Assembly (NCBI GenBank): GCA_933228895.1
Contig: OW121853.1
Span: forward strand, 74,880,645-74,944,644
Origin: Platycnemis pennipes
Taxonomy: Eukaryota; Arthropoda; Insecta; Odonata; Platycnemididae
Reading direction: 5' to 3'
Length of the DNA stretch: 64,000 nt
Shown here: positions 11,640 to 23,192 of the stretch, in pieces
How positions within the stretch are numbered: the stretch's first letter is position 1
How the letters are laid out: each line of letters opens with the position of its first letter
Position numbers and translations under genes: made by a program
Notes under the pieces: model-generated
What the model saw: only the letters and a program-made list of their open reading frames with translations
Told to the model about the DNA's origin: nothing
Database searches by the model: none

Positions 11640-12250
11640 AATAGACTAATTTTCCCTTGCTAGACCTCATTTGGAATACGCTGCCAGTAAATGCTAACCT
11701 TACGAAATAGCCTTAAATAATGATCTGGAGCGTGGGCAGCGAAGATCGGAGAGATTTGTAAAGGGACGTTATGATAACTAGTAATCAGTCTATTAGATGA
11801 ACTATAAAAGGGAATCAATATCAGATCATAGGTTGAAATTTAGATCTCTTAACTAAATTCCAAGACGTTATTTTCAGTTATGACGTTAACAATATTTTAC
11901 AAACTCCAAATTACTATGGTAGACTGGACCATGATCATAGAATTAGAGAAAATGACTGCCGAACCGACAGATTCAAAATGTCCCTCTTTCCTCGTAAAAT
12001 TAGGGATGTGAATAGCTGTAAATATATCTAATAATAAAAATACAAGTGTATCAGTGAATTGCTTAGGCAGTTGCATGTTGGTATAAGGACTTTAAGCTAA
12101 CCCAACTTGATTTTGTATGCTTTTGTATGCTTCATTTGCATTTTGATATTTTTTTGATCGTGAAGTTTAGACTAGAATATAATTACTAATCCATTTTATA
12201 CATGATATGTAACGCATGTTCGGAGTGATTTCACCACATTTTCCTCTGGC
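11640..12250 (+). pseudogene. LINE-1 ORF2 C-terminus, subfamily B
   Basis: The plus strand encodes pieces of the C-terminal end of a non-LTR reverse transcriptase: PHLEYA..W (about 11665), QRRSERFVKG, then TDRFKMSLFPRKIRD (about 11970-12015). The last is the usual end of such proteins (FFPRTIREWN in relatives). The 3' UTR follows to about 12250 without the GTAGATG tail. Confidence 0.8.
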
Positions 12251-12589
12251 AAAGAAAGGGCGAACATCTTAAATATCTGGTTGCTTTTGCACCGTAAGGC
12301 AAACTCTCTCTGGCAACCACAAGGCCGCAAAGTTTCTGTCTCAGAATGAAAACACAGGTAAGGTAGTTTAACGCGTAAAATATTTCATCTAAGTTCTTAA
12401 ATAAAACTAATATGCAAAGAGCAAATGGAATTGGCTGTCTAACGTTTGGAATATGAAAAAGAAATATTTTTAGACCGGACACAAAGGCAAGAATTTAGTT
12501 GTCACTAATAAGACCCATATTGACATGGGTATGATGAAACAGCAAATGAAACGCCGAGAACAAAACAACAGATGAAAATTAGAGAAATG

Positions 12590-12800
12590 AAAGTATTAAT
12601 ACCCTAGACCTACAGTGTGATGACTGCGACTTTCCTATTGCAATGAAGCACGTCAAGGTTGAATGTAGAGAGTACGTGGACATTAATAGGAAATAAAAAT
12701 TAAGAAGAGACTTGCCAACGATGCTGGGTGACAGTCCAGAACATTAAACTAAGTGCTATTGTTTTTTTAAGGAAGAAGGCCTATACCATCCATTTTAAAT
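12590..12800 (+). pseudogene. LINE fragment: C-terminal cysteine/histidine block
   Basis: The plus strand reads LQCDDCDFPIAMKHVKVECR then, after a stop, LRRDLPTMLGDSPEH and LFFKEEGLYHPF. This is the pattern of the C-terminus of Jockey/I-group LINE proteins (C..C..P.T.KH.L.EC, LG, FLKETGLY). Stops and the short length mark it as a remnant. Confidence 0.75.
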
Positions 12801-12999
12801 GGTCGCAAGACATTAAACGGACCTTGATAATCCACCGCCAGGGTATAATAAAATTGTTACACAATATGAATAGAGAAAGGTGCCGAATGACCTAGGATGT
12901 CGAAGCACCTAAAGAACTTAACTTAATTAAAATATTGAGAAAATCAAGGGGAAAACGTTAAGAGATAGAGAAAGGAATGAAAAGGTAAGGAGAGGATTG

Positions 13000-13270
13000 T
13001 AAAATAGAAGCGGATGAAGAATGAGAGGAAGATAAGAAGAAAGTGGAACACTCATATAGGCAGGAAGGGCAACGATATAATAGCCAATCAATACAGGCAT
13101 AATATCCCAGGTGGAAAAAGAAGAATTAGAAGACCACGCAAAATTAGAGGAACAGGCAGAAAGAAAATATGTAAATGGCAGTAGAACAGGCTACAAACCT
13201 ATAGGCTGAAGTAAGAAGAATATAGGTAACACAATGTAATGGGTTACCATAGCTACCATAAACCCAAGCC
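13000..13270 (+). pseudogene. LINE-2-related C-terminal fragment
   Basis: The plus strand around 13040-13170 reads RRKWNTHIGRKGNDIIANQY then GGKRRIRRPRKIR. This resembles the C-terminal W..H..RM....GKR..GRPR.RW block at the end of endonuclease-reverse transcriptase LINE proteins. In-frame stops follow. It is a different subfamily from the FADD copies. Confidence 0.6.
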
Positions 13271-14040
13271 CACTACTACTTTAATGTATCATTGCTAGCT
13301 CTCGATTTTTTCCCATTTCTTGCGCGCATGCGCAGTTGAGTAAAACTGAGGATGCGGCCTCCATTATAATCTCTTTCACTATAGAATTCATTAATGAAAT
13401 GTGAATAAAAATCTCTCTCTTTCATCGTTCGGATCTCTCTTCTACAGAGACGGAGCTTTCATGGGCAGATCACAAAGATTTCCCCGCTGAAAGGGTTTAA
13501 TTAACTTAATGGAAAGCAGACCCTGATTCCAAAGGTATGCTACATTTCCCCTTCCTCCTTTTGCAGTAATGCATTCTCCCTTGCCGTCCTGGAATGCTGG
13601 AGGAGATGGAGTTCCCTCGGGCCTTAAGAACTCTACTGCTGGCCCCCAATTCGAGTCTTGATTCGGAGGAATGCCTCAAGGCACCGCTGGCTGAACATGA
13701 GAAATTTGACTTTGGCGAAAGCCACGCAGGGGGCTTTTAAGGAATGGTATGGCGCCTCTCCATACCCTAAAAGGTATGAATTTGGCACTCTCGATGGGTT
13801 TTCAAAGGATCCCTTCATCATCTCCCACTATTGCCATGAATTTCGTGTTTATGTGGCTGTGAAATGTCAGCTTGTGGATAAATCGTAGTTTTCGAGAAGG
13901 TTAAGTGACGGGTAATATTAGTTTTAAAAAATTTTATCGCTCGAAAGTGTGAATGGTTATGGTACAGCCATTTGTCATAGGATTAGGATAGTTACGACTT
14001 CATTGTTGGGGTAATAATAAATAGTTCGCGTATATTCCTT
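13271..14040. other. Unrecognised sequence
   Basis: No family match. GCGCGCATGCGC-like sequence occurs at about 13322. The 13658-13888 open frame has no recognisable domain. Confidence 0.4.
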
Positions 14041-14043
14041 CAT

Positions 14044-14395
14044 CATCATCATGGGTCAACAATCTTAGGATTGGTTTGACGCAGCCCTCCACTCGATTTT
14101 TCTATCGGCCAACCTGTTCATATCAACGTGACTCCTCTCTTTTACATCCTTCACAACTTGCTCCATATACCTCATACCTGGCCTGCTTTTCCCTGCTTTC
14201 TTCCCGTTCACTCTTCCCTCGAAGATTGTCTTCATTTGGCCATCGTTTATTAAGATATGGCCGATTATGTTGTTCCTTCCTCTTTTTGGGGTTTTCAGCA
14301 GACTTCTCTTTTCTCTTACTCTTCTTAGTACTTCTTCGTTTGTCACTCGGTCGATCCATTTAATCTTCATTCGAGAGGCTTCCATCACGTCTTGA
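14044..14395 (-). pseudogene. LINE-2 3' end with ATG-repeat tail
   Basis: The minus-strand frame 14388-14065 includes IKWIDRVTNEEVLRRVREKR, RPGMRYMEQVVKDVKE and LADRKIEWRAASNQS, the C-terminus of the LINE-2 protein. It ends at a stop a few codons before the (ATG)n tail (14041-14052 on the plus strand as CATCATCATCATG). This copy has the best-preserved terminal 100 residues in the window. Confidence 0.9.
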
Positions 14396-14807
14396 TATAA
14401 ATAAAAGAGTGGAGTAGCTGCGACTCCTTGGGATACTAATGTGGTGGTTTCCCCTTGCCTTCCATATCACAGTACCACAGCCGTTAAAGTAAATGTTCCC
14501 ACGCCTATCGCCGCACCGACCACTGTAGTCTCCACCTTCCCTCATATGAAGAACTGCTGGCATCTCCCCCGGGTGATGGAATGCATAGTTATTGGTGGCT
14601 TCCCGTCGCTAAGTCACGGCATCTTCACAGGTTCCGTATTATTTAATGGCCTACCTTACCCAGGGATAGACCAATACCCCCTGGGAATGCCGTTGCTTTT
14701 TGTCCACGACTACTTATTCGACGAGTAAACTCGCTTATCTCGCAGCTAACCTCTATATCTAGAGGTCGACCCACCATCCGCAGACCAGTGGACTCACCCG
14801 GTGGCTA
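14396..14807. other. Unrecognised GC-moderate sequence
   Basis: It lies between a LINE-2 and a LINE-1 3' end. The 14441-14728 frame is open but has no known domain and looks compositional. It may be part of an unlisted retroelement. Confidence 0.4.
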
Positions 14808-15440
14808 TCTACATCTACGCGATACCCTACAAGCCACCGGGAGGGTGTGTGGCAGGTGGTGAAGATCACCAAGCATGCACAACCGACATGCAAACAAGCA
14901 ACTATAGGGTCTCATGCAACTAGATTGTTAGTATCAATGCTATTTAAGGGATTAATACATGCATCATGCACTACAGACTACTCTAAAATATTTCCCCTAC
15001 CTATCCCTTTGTTATGCTGCCTCTTCTGTTCTCTTATAGTACGGGGGAAAAATGCCATTTTGAATCTATCAGTACGACAATCTATCTCTCTAATCTTATT
15101 TATCTGGTTGAATCTAGCATAATACGCTGGTGTTTTTAATGTGTGCCTAACATCTTCAGTAAAGCTATCCGATTGAAATTTCTCTGATAGATTTAATCTG
15201 TACTTTAAGCTACGCTCTGATTATGATTCCCACCATAATGCTTGTATTAATTCTGAAACAATACTCAACCTATCGTAACACCTTTTAACGAACCTAGCTG
15301 CTCTACGCTGTTCACTGTCTAGTTCTGTGATCAAACCTAATTCATTCGGATCCCATTCACTGGTTGCATACTCGAGTTGGGGCCTAACTAGTGAAAAGTA
15401 ATATCGCTCTTTTGTCTTCTACTTTAAGCTCAGCCGCGAG
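14808..15440 (-). pseudogene. LINE-1 3' end, subfamily A
   Basis: It begins (plus strand) with the complement of the GTAGATGTAG tail and the conserved block GGTGTGTGGCAGGTGGTGAA. On the minus strand it encodes the C-terminal motif FPRTIREQKRQHNKGIG and, further upstream, the RRAARF..RCYDRLSSVSELI block. The frame is interrupted. The same 3' end recurs at least ten times in the window. Confidence 0.88.
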
Positions 15441-15630
15441 GTCAATTCCTTAGGAAATATATTTAAATGAACTTGTAACTCTCTTTGTATATGCATTTAA
15501 AATATTTTAATCCGTGAAATATCCAGCAAATTAGTAACCGAATGAAAGATTTATACTTATCTCCTATCTAAAATTAACATCATCTGCGAAAGTGCATGCA
15601 TAAATAATAGAATGCTATTATTCAGAAGCC

Positions 15631-15667
15631 CTGAAGAAGGTCACCGAGTCGGTTCTCGAAACGTCGT
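15631..15667 (+). ncRNA. Degenerate hammerhead-like motif
   Basis: CTGAAGA (15631-15637), an imperfect stem-loop and CGAAACGTCG (15657-15666) match the core order of hammerhead ribozymes (CUGANGA, stem II, GAAA), with A replacing the usual pyrimidine at the variable position. It lacks an obvious partner strand for stem III. Probably a retroelement relic, not an active ribozyme. Confidence 0.35.
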
Positions 15668-15967
15668 GACGTCTGCAATGGAGAGACTAACGTGGTGGAA
15701 GACCCGAGAGAACTCGCTCAGTTGAATTCTATTCGATAAGAAAATACTATTGACATCATGCGGAGCAGACATTGCAAATTTCCTTTCCACAAATACGAGA
15801 AGATGCATTAATAAAGTGGCAAACGCGTGGCACATTGATTAGACTCGGTTTACAAATACTTGGTTAACTTTTTTTAAGGTTCAAAAACGATTATGTTGTT
15901 TGATTTTTGGCAACAATGCTCATTGTTATTAACTGTAGGCTTTGATGACCGCCGAGTACCGGGACGA

Positions 15968-16094
15968 AAAAATGCATAAAATATACATTACCTGTCTATT
16001 TCAACGAAGGTTAAGATTATGCCGACATCATAAAACCGGCTCTTAGAAGTTCTTGCTGACATGCAAAAAATGCATAAAATATGCATTACCTGTG
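15968..16094 (+). repeat. Short direct repeat flanking about 70 bp
   Basis: AAAATGCATAAAATATACAT (15968) and the near-identical AAAATGCATAAAATATGCAT (16066) are each followed by TACCTGT, 98 bp apart. The second copy abuts the TA-flanked MITE at 16097. Confidence 0.7.
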
Positions 16095-16096
16095 TA

Positions 16097-16626
16097 CAGG
16101 GTGTTTCAAGGGGGATGTACAATGTACATTGTACATATTTCGAGAGGAGGTAGGGAAGATGATTTTTAGCATTTTGCCCTTTGAACATGGGGTCGAAACT
16201 GCTTAGTTACCGAGCTATGGCAACGCAAACATTCTGTGATAATCATCCACAGCTACCACGAAAACGCTAAAAAACAGTGGCTTTCACCTAAGATTTTGAA
16301 GTAAAAATTGTCTATGTTATTTTTTATCTTTCTTTTCTTACCGACAGGATTGCTCATTGCTTCCAATTGTCCAGTTGGTAAAAGATATTATAAAAAAATT
16401 ATTCTTCAAAGACCTACGTTTTGGGATAACTTTTTTTAATGGAAGATACGAGAAATGTACTCGGCACTCAAAAGTTAGTTTTTTTATTCCATTTCTGAAA
16501 CTGGTAGTTTTATTATCCTATCGCATGTGTTAGTGGAGATATGGCTTGAAAAGTGATACTGTTGCATGAACTAATTCAGTCCCTACTTCCTTCTGAAACA
16601 TGTACATTTCCCCCTGAAACACCATG
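16097..16626. mobile_element. TA-flanked MITE with CAGGGTGTTTCA ends
   Basis: The left end is CAGGGTGTTTCAAGGGGGAT, preceded by TA (16095-16096). The right end, reverse-complemented, is CATGGTGTTTCAGGGGGAAA, with TA after it (16627-16628). The TA duplication suggests a Tc1/mariner-type origin. Length is 530 bp with no transposase. It contains a perfect 22 bp palindrome at 16115-16136. Confidence 0.75.
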
Positions 16627-16846
16627 TATTATCATCCCCCGCAGTAGTATCGATTTAATCCATACCTGCTATCTATTAATGCTAATAATATGAGTTTAAT
16701 TTCTGCTTTCAGGGAAATACTTTTAAAGTGAGGAGGGAGACAGCTCATTTGTCCTTCAAATATCTGGCGATCTAAGACTTGTGTGACTCAGATCATTGCA
16801 TAATCCTACTATGAACTAACTTATAGGTACAGATGTTGTAGATATA

Positions 16847-18116
16847 CACTGTAAAAAGTAGATCTGATTATAAGGTACAAAAGTGATCTGAATTTCAGAT
16901 GCAACAATTTTAAGACAGGGTATGTTGAATTTCAGCAGTAATATCTTGTCTAAAAATAAGGCAGGTGAACGACTGAAAATCAGACCAAGTGGACTTATTT
17001 TCAGATATGCCTATGCTGAATTTAAGACAGCCCTGGTCTGGTAATAATGCGGGTTGCTATTGAAATTCAAGCCTACTCTGAGGGGATGTCTTATTTTAAG
17101 GCAGGTGCAGGACTGAAAATCACACCAGGTGGGACTTATTTTAAGATAGTCCGATGCTGAATTTAAGACCAGGGCTGTCTTAAATTCAGCATGGGCCTAT
17201 CTGAAAATAAGTACCACGTAACAATGCGGGTTACTATTGAAATCAAAGCCTACTTTTATGCGATGTCTAATTATAAATACTAGATATTTATACACTTCAC
17301 ACGAACACAAACCAAAACCCTAACGTTTCATATTTTTATTCGATGATACTGTTTCACTGACTAAATTCTTCAATAGAGCAAACGTAAGTCATAGAATTTC
17401 CATTGAAAAAGATTCCAGGACTAAAATGGGAACACATGAACAATAAATTCAAAGATAATATGAAAATGTGTACTTTTATTGGAAACAAAGTAATCCATAC
17501 AAAGTCTTCGATACCACAGATGTGTGCCAGTATCTTCAAACCGAAGCAGGAACTGTCACTTGATGAGGGCGACTATTTTTTAGTTCTTACAACCCTGCCG
17601 CGTAGACAAAATAAGGAAGTTTACTATCAGGATACGTCACTCAGACACAACTGGCTCCCTTCTGCAAATAAACTAAGTATCATTGCCACATTCTCACACC
17701 ATTAATTCATCGCACGAAACTTATTTCACCTACTTACAATGAAATTTGACTAGACTTCGAATTTTACTTCCTTACACTTCGTAATTCTTGTTGACATCCT
17801 GCTCCCTGAGGTTGAATGAAAAACACTGCGTTTTGTTTATCCTGCTCCCTGGTTACGCTCCGCCCATCAGTCTCTGCTATTGGCTGGTTAGCTCCAATTG
17901 CGAAGCCAACCAAGGCGTGCTTATTTTCAGCCCGGGTGATCTGAATTTCAGATCACAACCATCTTATTTTCAACATGCAGTGGTTATGGTCTTAAAATAA
18001 GACGGAGGTGTGTCTGATTTTCACGCATCATGAGTCTTAAATTCAGACCACTACCTTAAAATCAGACAGCGCTTAAATTCAGATCGCACTGAAAATGAGA
18101 TCAACTTTTTACAGTG
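16847..18116. mobile_element. DNA element with CACTGTAAAAAGT ends and subterminal repeat arrays
   Basis: Ends are CACTGTAAAAAGTAGATCT and, reverse-complemented on the right, CACTGTAAAAAGTTGATCT. Both flanks are TATA (16843-16846 and 18117-18120). Each terminal region (16880-17220 and 17925-18110) is crowded with variants of CTGAATTTAAGAC and CTTATTTTCAGA on both strands, roughly twenty in all. A 138 bp unit is duplicated (16963 and 17100), and a perfect 14 bp stem with a 7 bp loop lies at 17156-17190. The middle (17230-17900) has no recognisable transposase. CACT ends with a 4 bp duplication fit Chapaev/CACTA-like elements; a TA-based assignment is also possible. Confidence 0.8.
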
Positions 18117-18299
18117 TATAGATGGCAATGGGTGATATAAACCCCTGTCAATATCACAGAATATTTCACTATAACACCTTTTTCGTGTTCGTCCTTTTAT
18201 GTGTTACCCATTCATTTTCCTTATCCTATCCTTAGTTATTTTGTATTCGGCTCAGAGCGTGTATTCATCATTGATTGTGCAGATAGAAATAGAAGATAA

Positions 18300-18545
18300 T
18301 ACGTGGATAATTCTTTCCTTTTATATTCTTCACTACTTGCTCCAGATACCCGAACTTCCTTAGCTATACTCTCCATTTAAGTTTCCCCAGCCTGCTAATG
18401 CATAGGGTCTTTAATATCTCAAGATGTGTTCGTGAAGATTGTATCCTATTCTTTTCAGAATTTTCATCAGACTAATTTCTTCTCTTATTCTTCTCATAAA
18501 CCCTCTTCTTTGCCTACTCGGTATGTGAATTTGGTACAATTCACC
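18300..18545 (-). pseudogene. LINE-2 fragment, strongly decayed
   Basis: The words CACTACTTGCTCCAGATACC and ATTTTCATCAGACTAATTTC follow the order of the LINE-2 3' coding region seen at 24090-24250. Divergence is the highest of the copies. Confidence 0.6.
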
Positions 18546-19195
18546 ATCTGTCTGCGTTACTAAATTTTGGATGAATCCTTTTCCCCCTTGCCGTATCTCA
18601 GGCATTTATATGGTCCGCAATTGCTGTCCTTAAAAGGAATGCTGGAGGTTTAATTTCTGATTTATAGCGCGTTCTTTATTTAGATCTTTCATTTCCACCT
18701 TCAAGTAGTTGTTTCTTTCAGAATGCTTTCTTTTGGGATGGGCTAATCTACTGAATATTTATTTTGTGCTCATTCATCTCTGGTTGGTCTGCTTCTCTTT
18801 CATTTGTCGAATGCTTTTTTGGGAAGGTTTTTTACGCTTTTTAACGGGTGGGAATTATTTATAAATGAATTTAAATGGCTATGTTTGAGCTTCTATATCA
18901 GAATTTTCTCCCGTGATACCAGCGAAGGTGGCCTCAATAAGCTTGGCAGATAAGCTCAAACGGCTCAAACGGCAGATAAGCTTGTAGACCTTGTCTTACA
19001 TCTATCCGATCATTTTGTGGTAGAACTGAGGTGTATCTGTCGCATGTCCTTTTCCTTTTAAGTAATGCCTAATGGGAATAATGTCAAACAAAAGGTCCGA
19101 ATGCTATATTTTTGAAGCAGCTTTTTGGACATAAATCAGTGCTTCAGCGGATAATCTTGAGTAAGATCAATCGTTGACGGGTTTATTTTCCACTG
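18546..19195. other. Unrecognised sequence
   Basis: No gene or family match. Confidence 0.4.
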
Positions 19196-19890
19196 TCTAC
19201 ATCTACATTTACTTAATACCCCGAAAACCACTTCGAGGGTGTGTAGCAGGGGGTGAAGATCACCAAACATGCACTATTGGCAAGCGAATAGGCTACTACA
19301 TTGAAACATGTTAGATAATAGGGTCACATGCAGCTATGTGGTTGGTATCTATATAGTAATGAAGGGATTATTGGTTATAATGGCATTTATCTACTCGTAT
19401 TTATCTTTATTAACCTATCATGCATTGGATAGTAATATTGCATCATGCACTACATACTAACAATATTTCACCTACCTATCCCTTTGCTGTATTGATCATT
19501 ATGTTCACTAATGGTATGTGGGAAAAATGACATTTTAAATCAATCTGTGTGACAATCTATCTCTCTAATCTTATTTTTCTGGTCAAATCTAGCATAATAC
19601 GAGGTGATCACAATATATATCTAACATCTTCGGTAAAGCTATCCGTTTTTAAGCTCTGCAGGAGATATATATGTGCTTTAACCTATCATCTAAAAATGAT
19701 TCCCAACTTAATTCTTCTATTAATTCTGATGCAATACTAAACTTATCGTAACAACTGTTCACAAACCTATCTGCTATACGCTGCACTCTGTGTATCTCTC
19801 TGATCAAACCTAATTCCCATATGCCGGCTGTATGTTCGAGGTGGAACCTGGTTATTGAAAAGTAACATCGCTCAAGTGGAAGTGCATCTT
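19196..19890 (-). pseudogene. LINE-1 3' end, subfamily A, decayed
   Basis: The block CTACATCTACATTTACTTAATACC begins the copy (as complement of the tail), followed by GGTGTGTAGCAGGGGGTGAA and the C-terminal coding segments in the same order as 14808-15440. A local duplication near 19320-19450 disturbs the 3' UTR. Confidence 0.8.
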
Positions 19891-20299
19891 AATAAGAAGC
19901 AGAACTCAGTATTTTCCACACTATTTATTGCCACATCAAGTTGTTTCGACATTTTCACGAGCACAATTCTAGCATTAGAAATCAATGGTGTGGAAAATAC
20001 AAAGTTCTATTTCTTTCTATGACATGATACTTTCTATCATTCATTCATTTCTTTCTATGACATGGGTGTTTTCCTGCAGTGGGTTTTTGCGTAAAGGATG
20101 CAAGCATAATAATCCTCACGTTTTTCCCACATTGTAAATTCTTTCACACACTATTAGATATGTAATATTGTTATATTGTGTATACATATTTCTTTTGTAT
20201 TAATTTATCATTTTTTAATTCCTGTAAGTGTAATCTTTACTGATTTTTTTAACCTCAGATTGTAATTCTTTTGGTATTTACCACTATTGATTTATATAT
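19891..20299. other. Retroelement-like relic with a repeated GTGTGGAAAATAC word
   Basis: The reverse complement of GTATTTTCCACAC occurs near 19910 and GTGTGGAAAATAC near 19990, with a decayed TCGAAAC-containing segment (minus strand, 19945-19970) between them. This resembles the hammerhead-like cassette at 38049. The rest is AT-rich. Confidence 0.35.
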
Positions 20300-20830
20300 T
20301 TATTTTGACGAGGGGTCAGATGGCAGAAGGGACAGTTTTGTCTCAATCTCGCCACAATAAATACCTTCTATTATTATTATTATGATAGAGTTTACTCCGG
20401 AGCGATGAATCCCATCAGTATTCTTGGGCCGGGATTTTATCTTTGGGGTGGAATAGCGAGATAGTGACTGATGGGGGAGAATGGAAGTATGTTGGGTGTT
20501 GGGATGGGGTTGGCTGAGACATGTAGGGAAGGTTCTTTGAGGAGGGGAAGATAGAGGTTGAGTGGCGGCTCGGCGGGCGGTTTCCCAGGGTACGGGGGTG
20601 GATTTTGGAGGAGGCTGCGGGAAGAAGAGTAACGTGAGAAGGGAAAGGGTGACGGTTGAGGGATGGATGCGAAGGAGATGAACGACCGTCGTCCGACCCG
20701 AGTCGTTCATCAACCCGGCACTCGATTCGGATCTTCTTCGCCCTCGTTCGTCTTTTCTTTTTTCACTCCCTCCCATTCCTCCGAGCTCCCCTGTCCAGCT
20801 AGGGTGAATTGAAGGGGAAACGGGAATGGC
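20300..20830. other. GC-rich block with long low-complexity open frame
   Basis: CpG-rich sequence carries a 158-codon minus-strand frame (20776-20300) rich in Pro, Ser and Thr, ending with a poly-Ile run coded by an ATT/ATA microsatellite. I recognise no domain, and GC-rich DNA leaves frames open by chance. An unrecognised exon cannot be excluded. Confidence 0.35.
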
Positions 20831-21971
20831 TAAAAAAAACGGGAATATGGTAGTTTCCTATTATTTTTTTATCGTCTTGATGGAAAATTTATAACCTCTG
20901 GAGTACGTATTTTTAAGCAGTTCGATTTTAAAGCGATAGTTAAGTATTTGTTCTCATAAATTGAAAAGTGAAAAAAAATAAACGACGTGAAAACTTGACG
21001 GAAAACTATTGCATGCCGATAAATGATAAGTGTGACGTCAAACTCTTTCCTCTACCTGCCACTAGGTGGTGCTGCTGACGCTTCCAAGCAGACGGTGCAC
21101 TCCGTTAAAGCTTATTAACTAGTATCTGAGGTATATTTATTCAGTTTATTTATTATGATCAACTTTTATTTATTTATTCAATAATTATTTATGCATCTGA
21201 TTCATTTAAAAACAGTTGGTATTAATTTTACTAAGAACACCGTGAAGTTGGCCCATAGTCGCGCGAACTTCACGCCATGCTTAGCAGTAGCAGAGGACTC
21301 CACGAGCAGGATGCCCTGTGGAACCTATATTATAACGACTATTAATACAATTGTTAACGGAGGAGACTTTTCGAACTTTGATAGTTTTCATAGGCTTTTA
21401 TTAATACATATTCACTAGAGCTGAGGGGCTCCGAAATACAATGGTAAGTTCAGGAGACGAATATTTCCCATGTCGCGCAACGTTAACTGTTACGTCAGCA
21501 AGATGGCAGCGTGCGTACCCCGCCATTTCTGAGCTTTTTCAAATGGTGTTAAAATTAACATTTTCATACTCTAGCAAACTGGGATTTTTTCAATCCCAAT
21601 CTTTTGCGTAAAATGAATACATTTATGGCTGGGCACGAACAGCAGTATTGATGAATTCTGTTTTCTTTGATGAAGGAAAATACCCTATTTCACATCGGTG
21701 GGGGATCACATGGGAATTTTCCATCTGAACGGAATTATTTTTTTAAACCTCAAAGAGAATAATTCACATCCATATACTTTCAATGGGGTAGGTAGCTGTA
21801 CAGTAGTACCTGTAGCTAGCTGTACCTGTGGTAGTAGCTGTAGTAGTGAGTCCATATGCTGATTGCTGTACGCTAAGAGTTAGTAGGCTGCTAAGGTTCA
21901 ATGAAGTGCAATGCGTGACTATTGAATTACGATCTAAGAGAGAAAAGTCTTGTTTCACTGTAACTATCCCC
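20831..21971. other. Unrecognised sequence
   Basis: AT-rich with a small AGCTGTA/GTAGTA repeat patch at about 21785-21850. The word CACTAGGTGGTGCTGCTG at 21061 is isolated. Confidence 0.4.
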
Positions 21972-22200
21972 TTCATCATCATTGGTCATCAATCCTCAGA
22001 TTGGTTTGACGCAGCTCTCCACTGAGTTCTCCTATCGGCTAATATATTCATGTTATTTACGTATTTCTTCTCTTTCACATCCTTCATCACTTGGTCCATA
22101 TAATATCTCACTCGAGGCCTTCATTTGCCATTCTTCCCGTCCACTTGCCCCTCGACGATTGTCCTCATCAGGTCATCTTGTCGTAAGATGCGGACTATTC
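21972..22200 (-). pseudogene. LINE-2 3' end with ATG-repeat tail
   Basis: The block ATTGGTTTGACGCAGCTCTCCACT (about 22000-22022) and the following coding complement match the family 3' end. The tail appears as CATCATCAT at the left border. No intact frame. Confidence 0.85.
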
Positions 22201-22339
22201 CCTTATGATGCCTAAAATCATTTATTCCTATGAAGTAATTTCTTAAATGACTGTGAAAGGGAAAAAAATCATACGACTCTATTTTGTTGGCAAAAATCGG
22301 CAAAACATATGAAATTAGGTCATTATAAAATATACTATA

Positions 22340-22580
22340 TCAGTGTGTCTCTCTGTTTATTTCACCTTGTGAAGCGGCCAAAGAATACTTCTGCGAATTA
22401 AATCTCAGGTCATTCGATTTTAGAACAACGTAATTATCTTTCGACTCGATGAAGGTGTCCAAAATATTTCGACTCGGCTAAGTTTTTTCACATGGAATTA
22501 GGCCAACGAGAATAAAGCATCGCTTCCCTGTATCTGTTTCGCCTTGTGAAGCGGCCGTAGAACGTTCGACCTGGTATAAT
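22340..22580 (+). repeat. Two copies of a CCTTGTGAAGCGGCC repeat unit
   Basis: CCTTGTGAAGCGGCC occurs at about 22364 and 22548 with similar left flanks (GTATCTGTTT/GTCTCTCTGTTT), suggesting a decayed tandem unit of about 185 bp. Confidence 0.55.
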
Positions 22581-23136
22581 CACAGTACAATTAAACGTAG
22601 CACAAGAAAAAAACATTTTGATAGACAAATATTGATGAATAATGAAATTTGGGTGACGAGATAAATAGCATCGTTTTTCACTCTATCCTCTTCAGTCCTG
22701 AAAAATATCTGGTCTGTTGAAAAAAAAATTTCTCATCTCTTTATAGCACATATGGGACTAGTGAATTTATAATTTGAAAAAAATATACTTACTATTGTTG
22801 AAATATTTATAGTCCACACATGTGTATAGTTGTATCTGAGATGTAGAAAAAAATTATGATCGCATGAATAATATCGAAGTACCTCCTTAAGTTTAATTAT
22901 TCTATACATTTACAGAAAAAAATGCAAAATGCGCAGAAGACAAATGGATGAACGTCCACTTTTATTTTGGCCGGCGTATTGATATCCGAATAACGAAAGC
23001 TAAAAGAGAAAGCTTCTATTGAATGAAACTGGCGCTGTCATGGTAGAAAATTCAAAATCAGGTACTTTCACAGATGATAACACCATTACTATATTCTACG
23101 GGAAAAAAGGTCTTAGGGACGAATACCGGTTGTCTA
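22581..23136. other. AT-rich sequence, nothing recognised
   Basis: No family match or coding signal. Confidence 0.4.
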
Positions 23137-23192
23137 CGTATACATCTACATAATACCCTGCAAGCCACCATAAAGGTGTGTGGCAGGGGGTA
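23137..23192 (-). mobile_element. LINE-1 3' tail, short
   Basis: Only the terminal block ACCCTGCAAGCCACCATAAA followed by GGTGTGTGGCAGGGGGT is present, a very 5'-truncated retroposed copy. Confidence 0.75.

Noticed and set aside
16115..16136. 22 bp perfect palindrome as an independent regulatory site
   Set aside because: It sits just inside a MITE end and is best seen as part of that element; built from repeated TGTACA words.
17403..17705. 100-codon frame in the middle of the CACTGTAAAAAGT element as its transposase
   Set aside because: No DDE motifs or similarity that I recognise; too short and without an initiation context.
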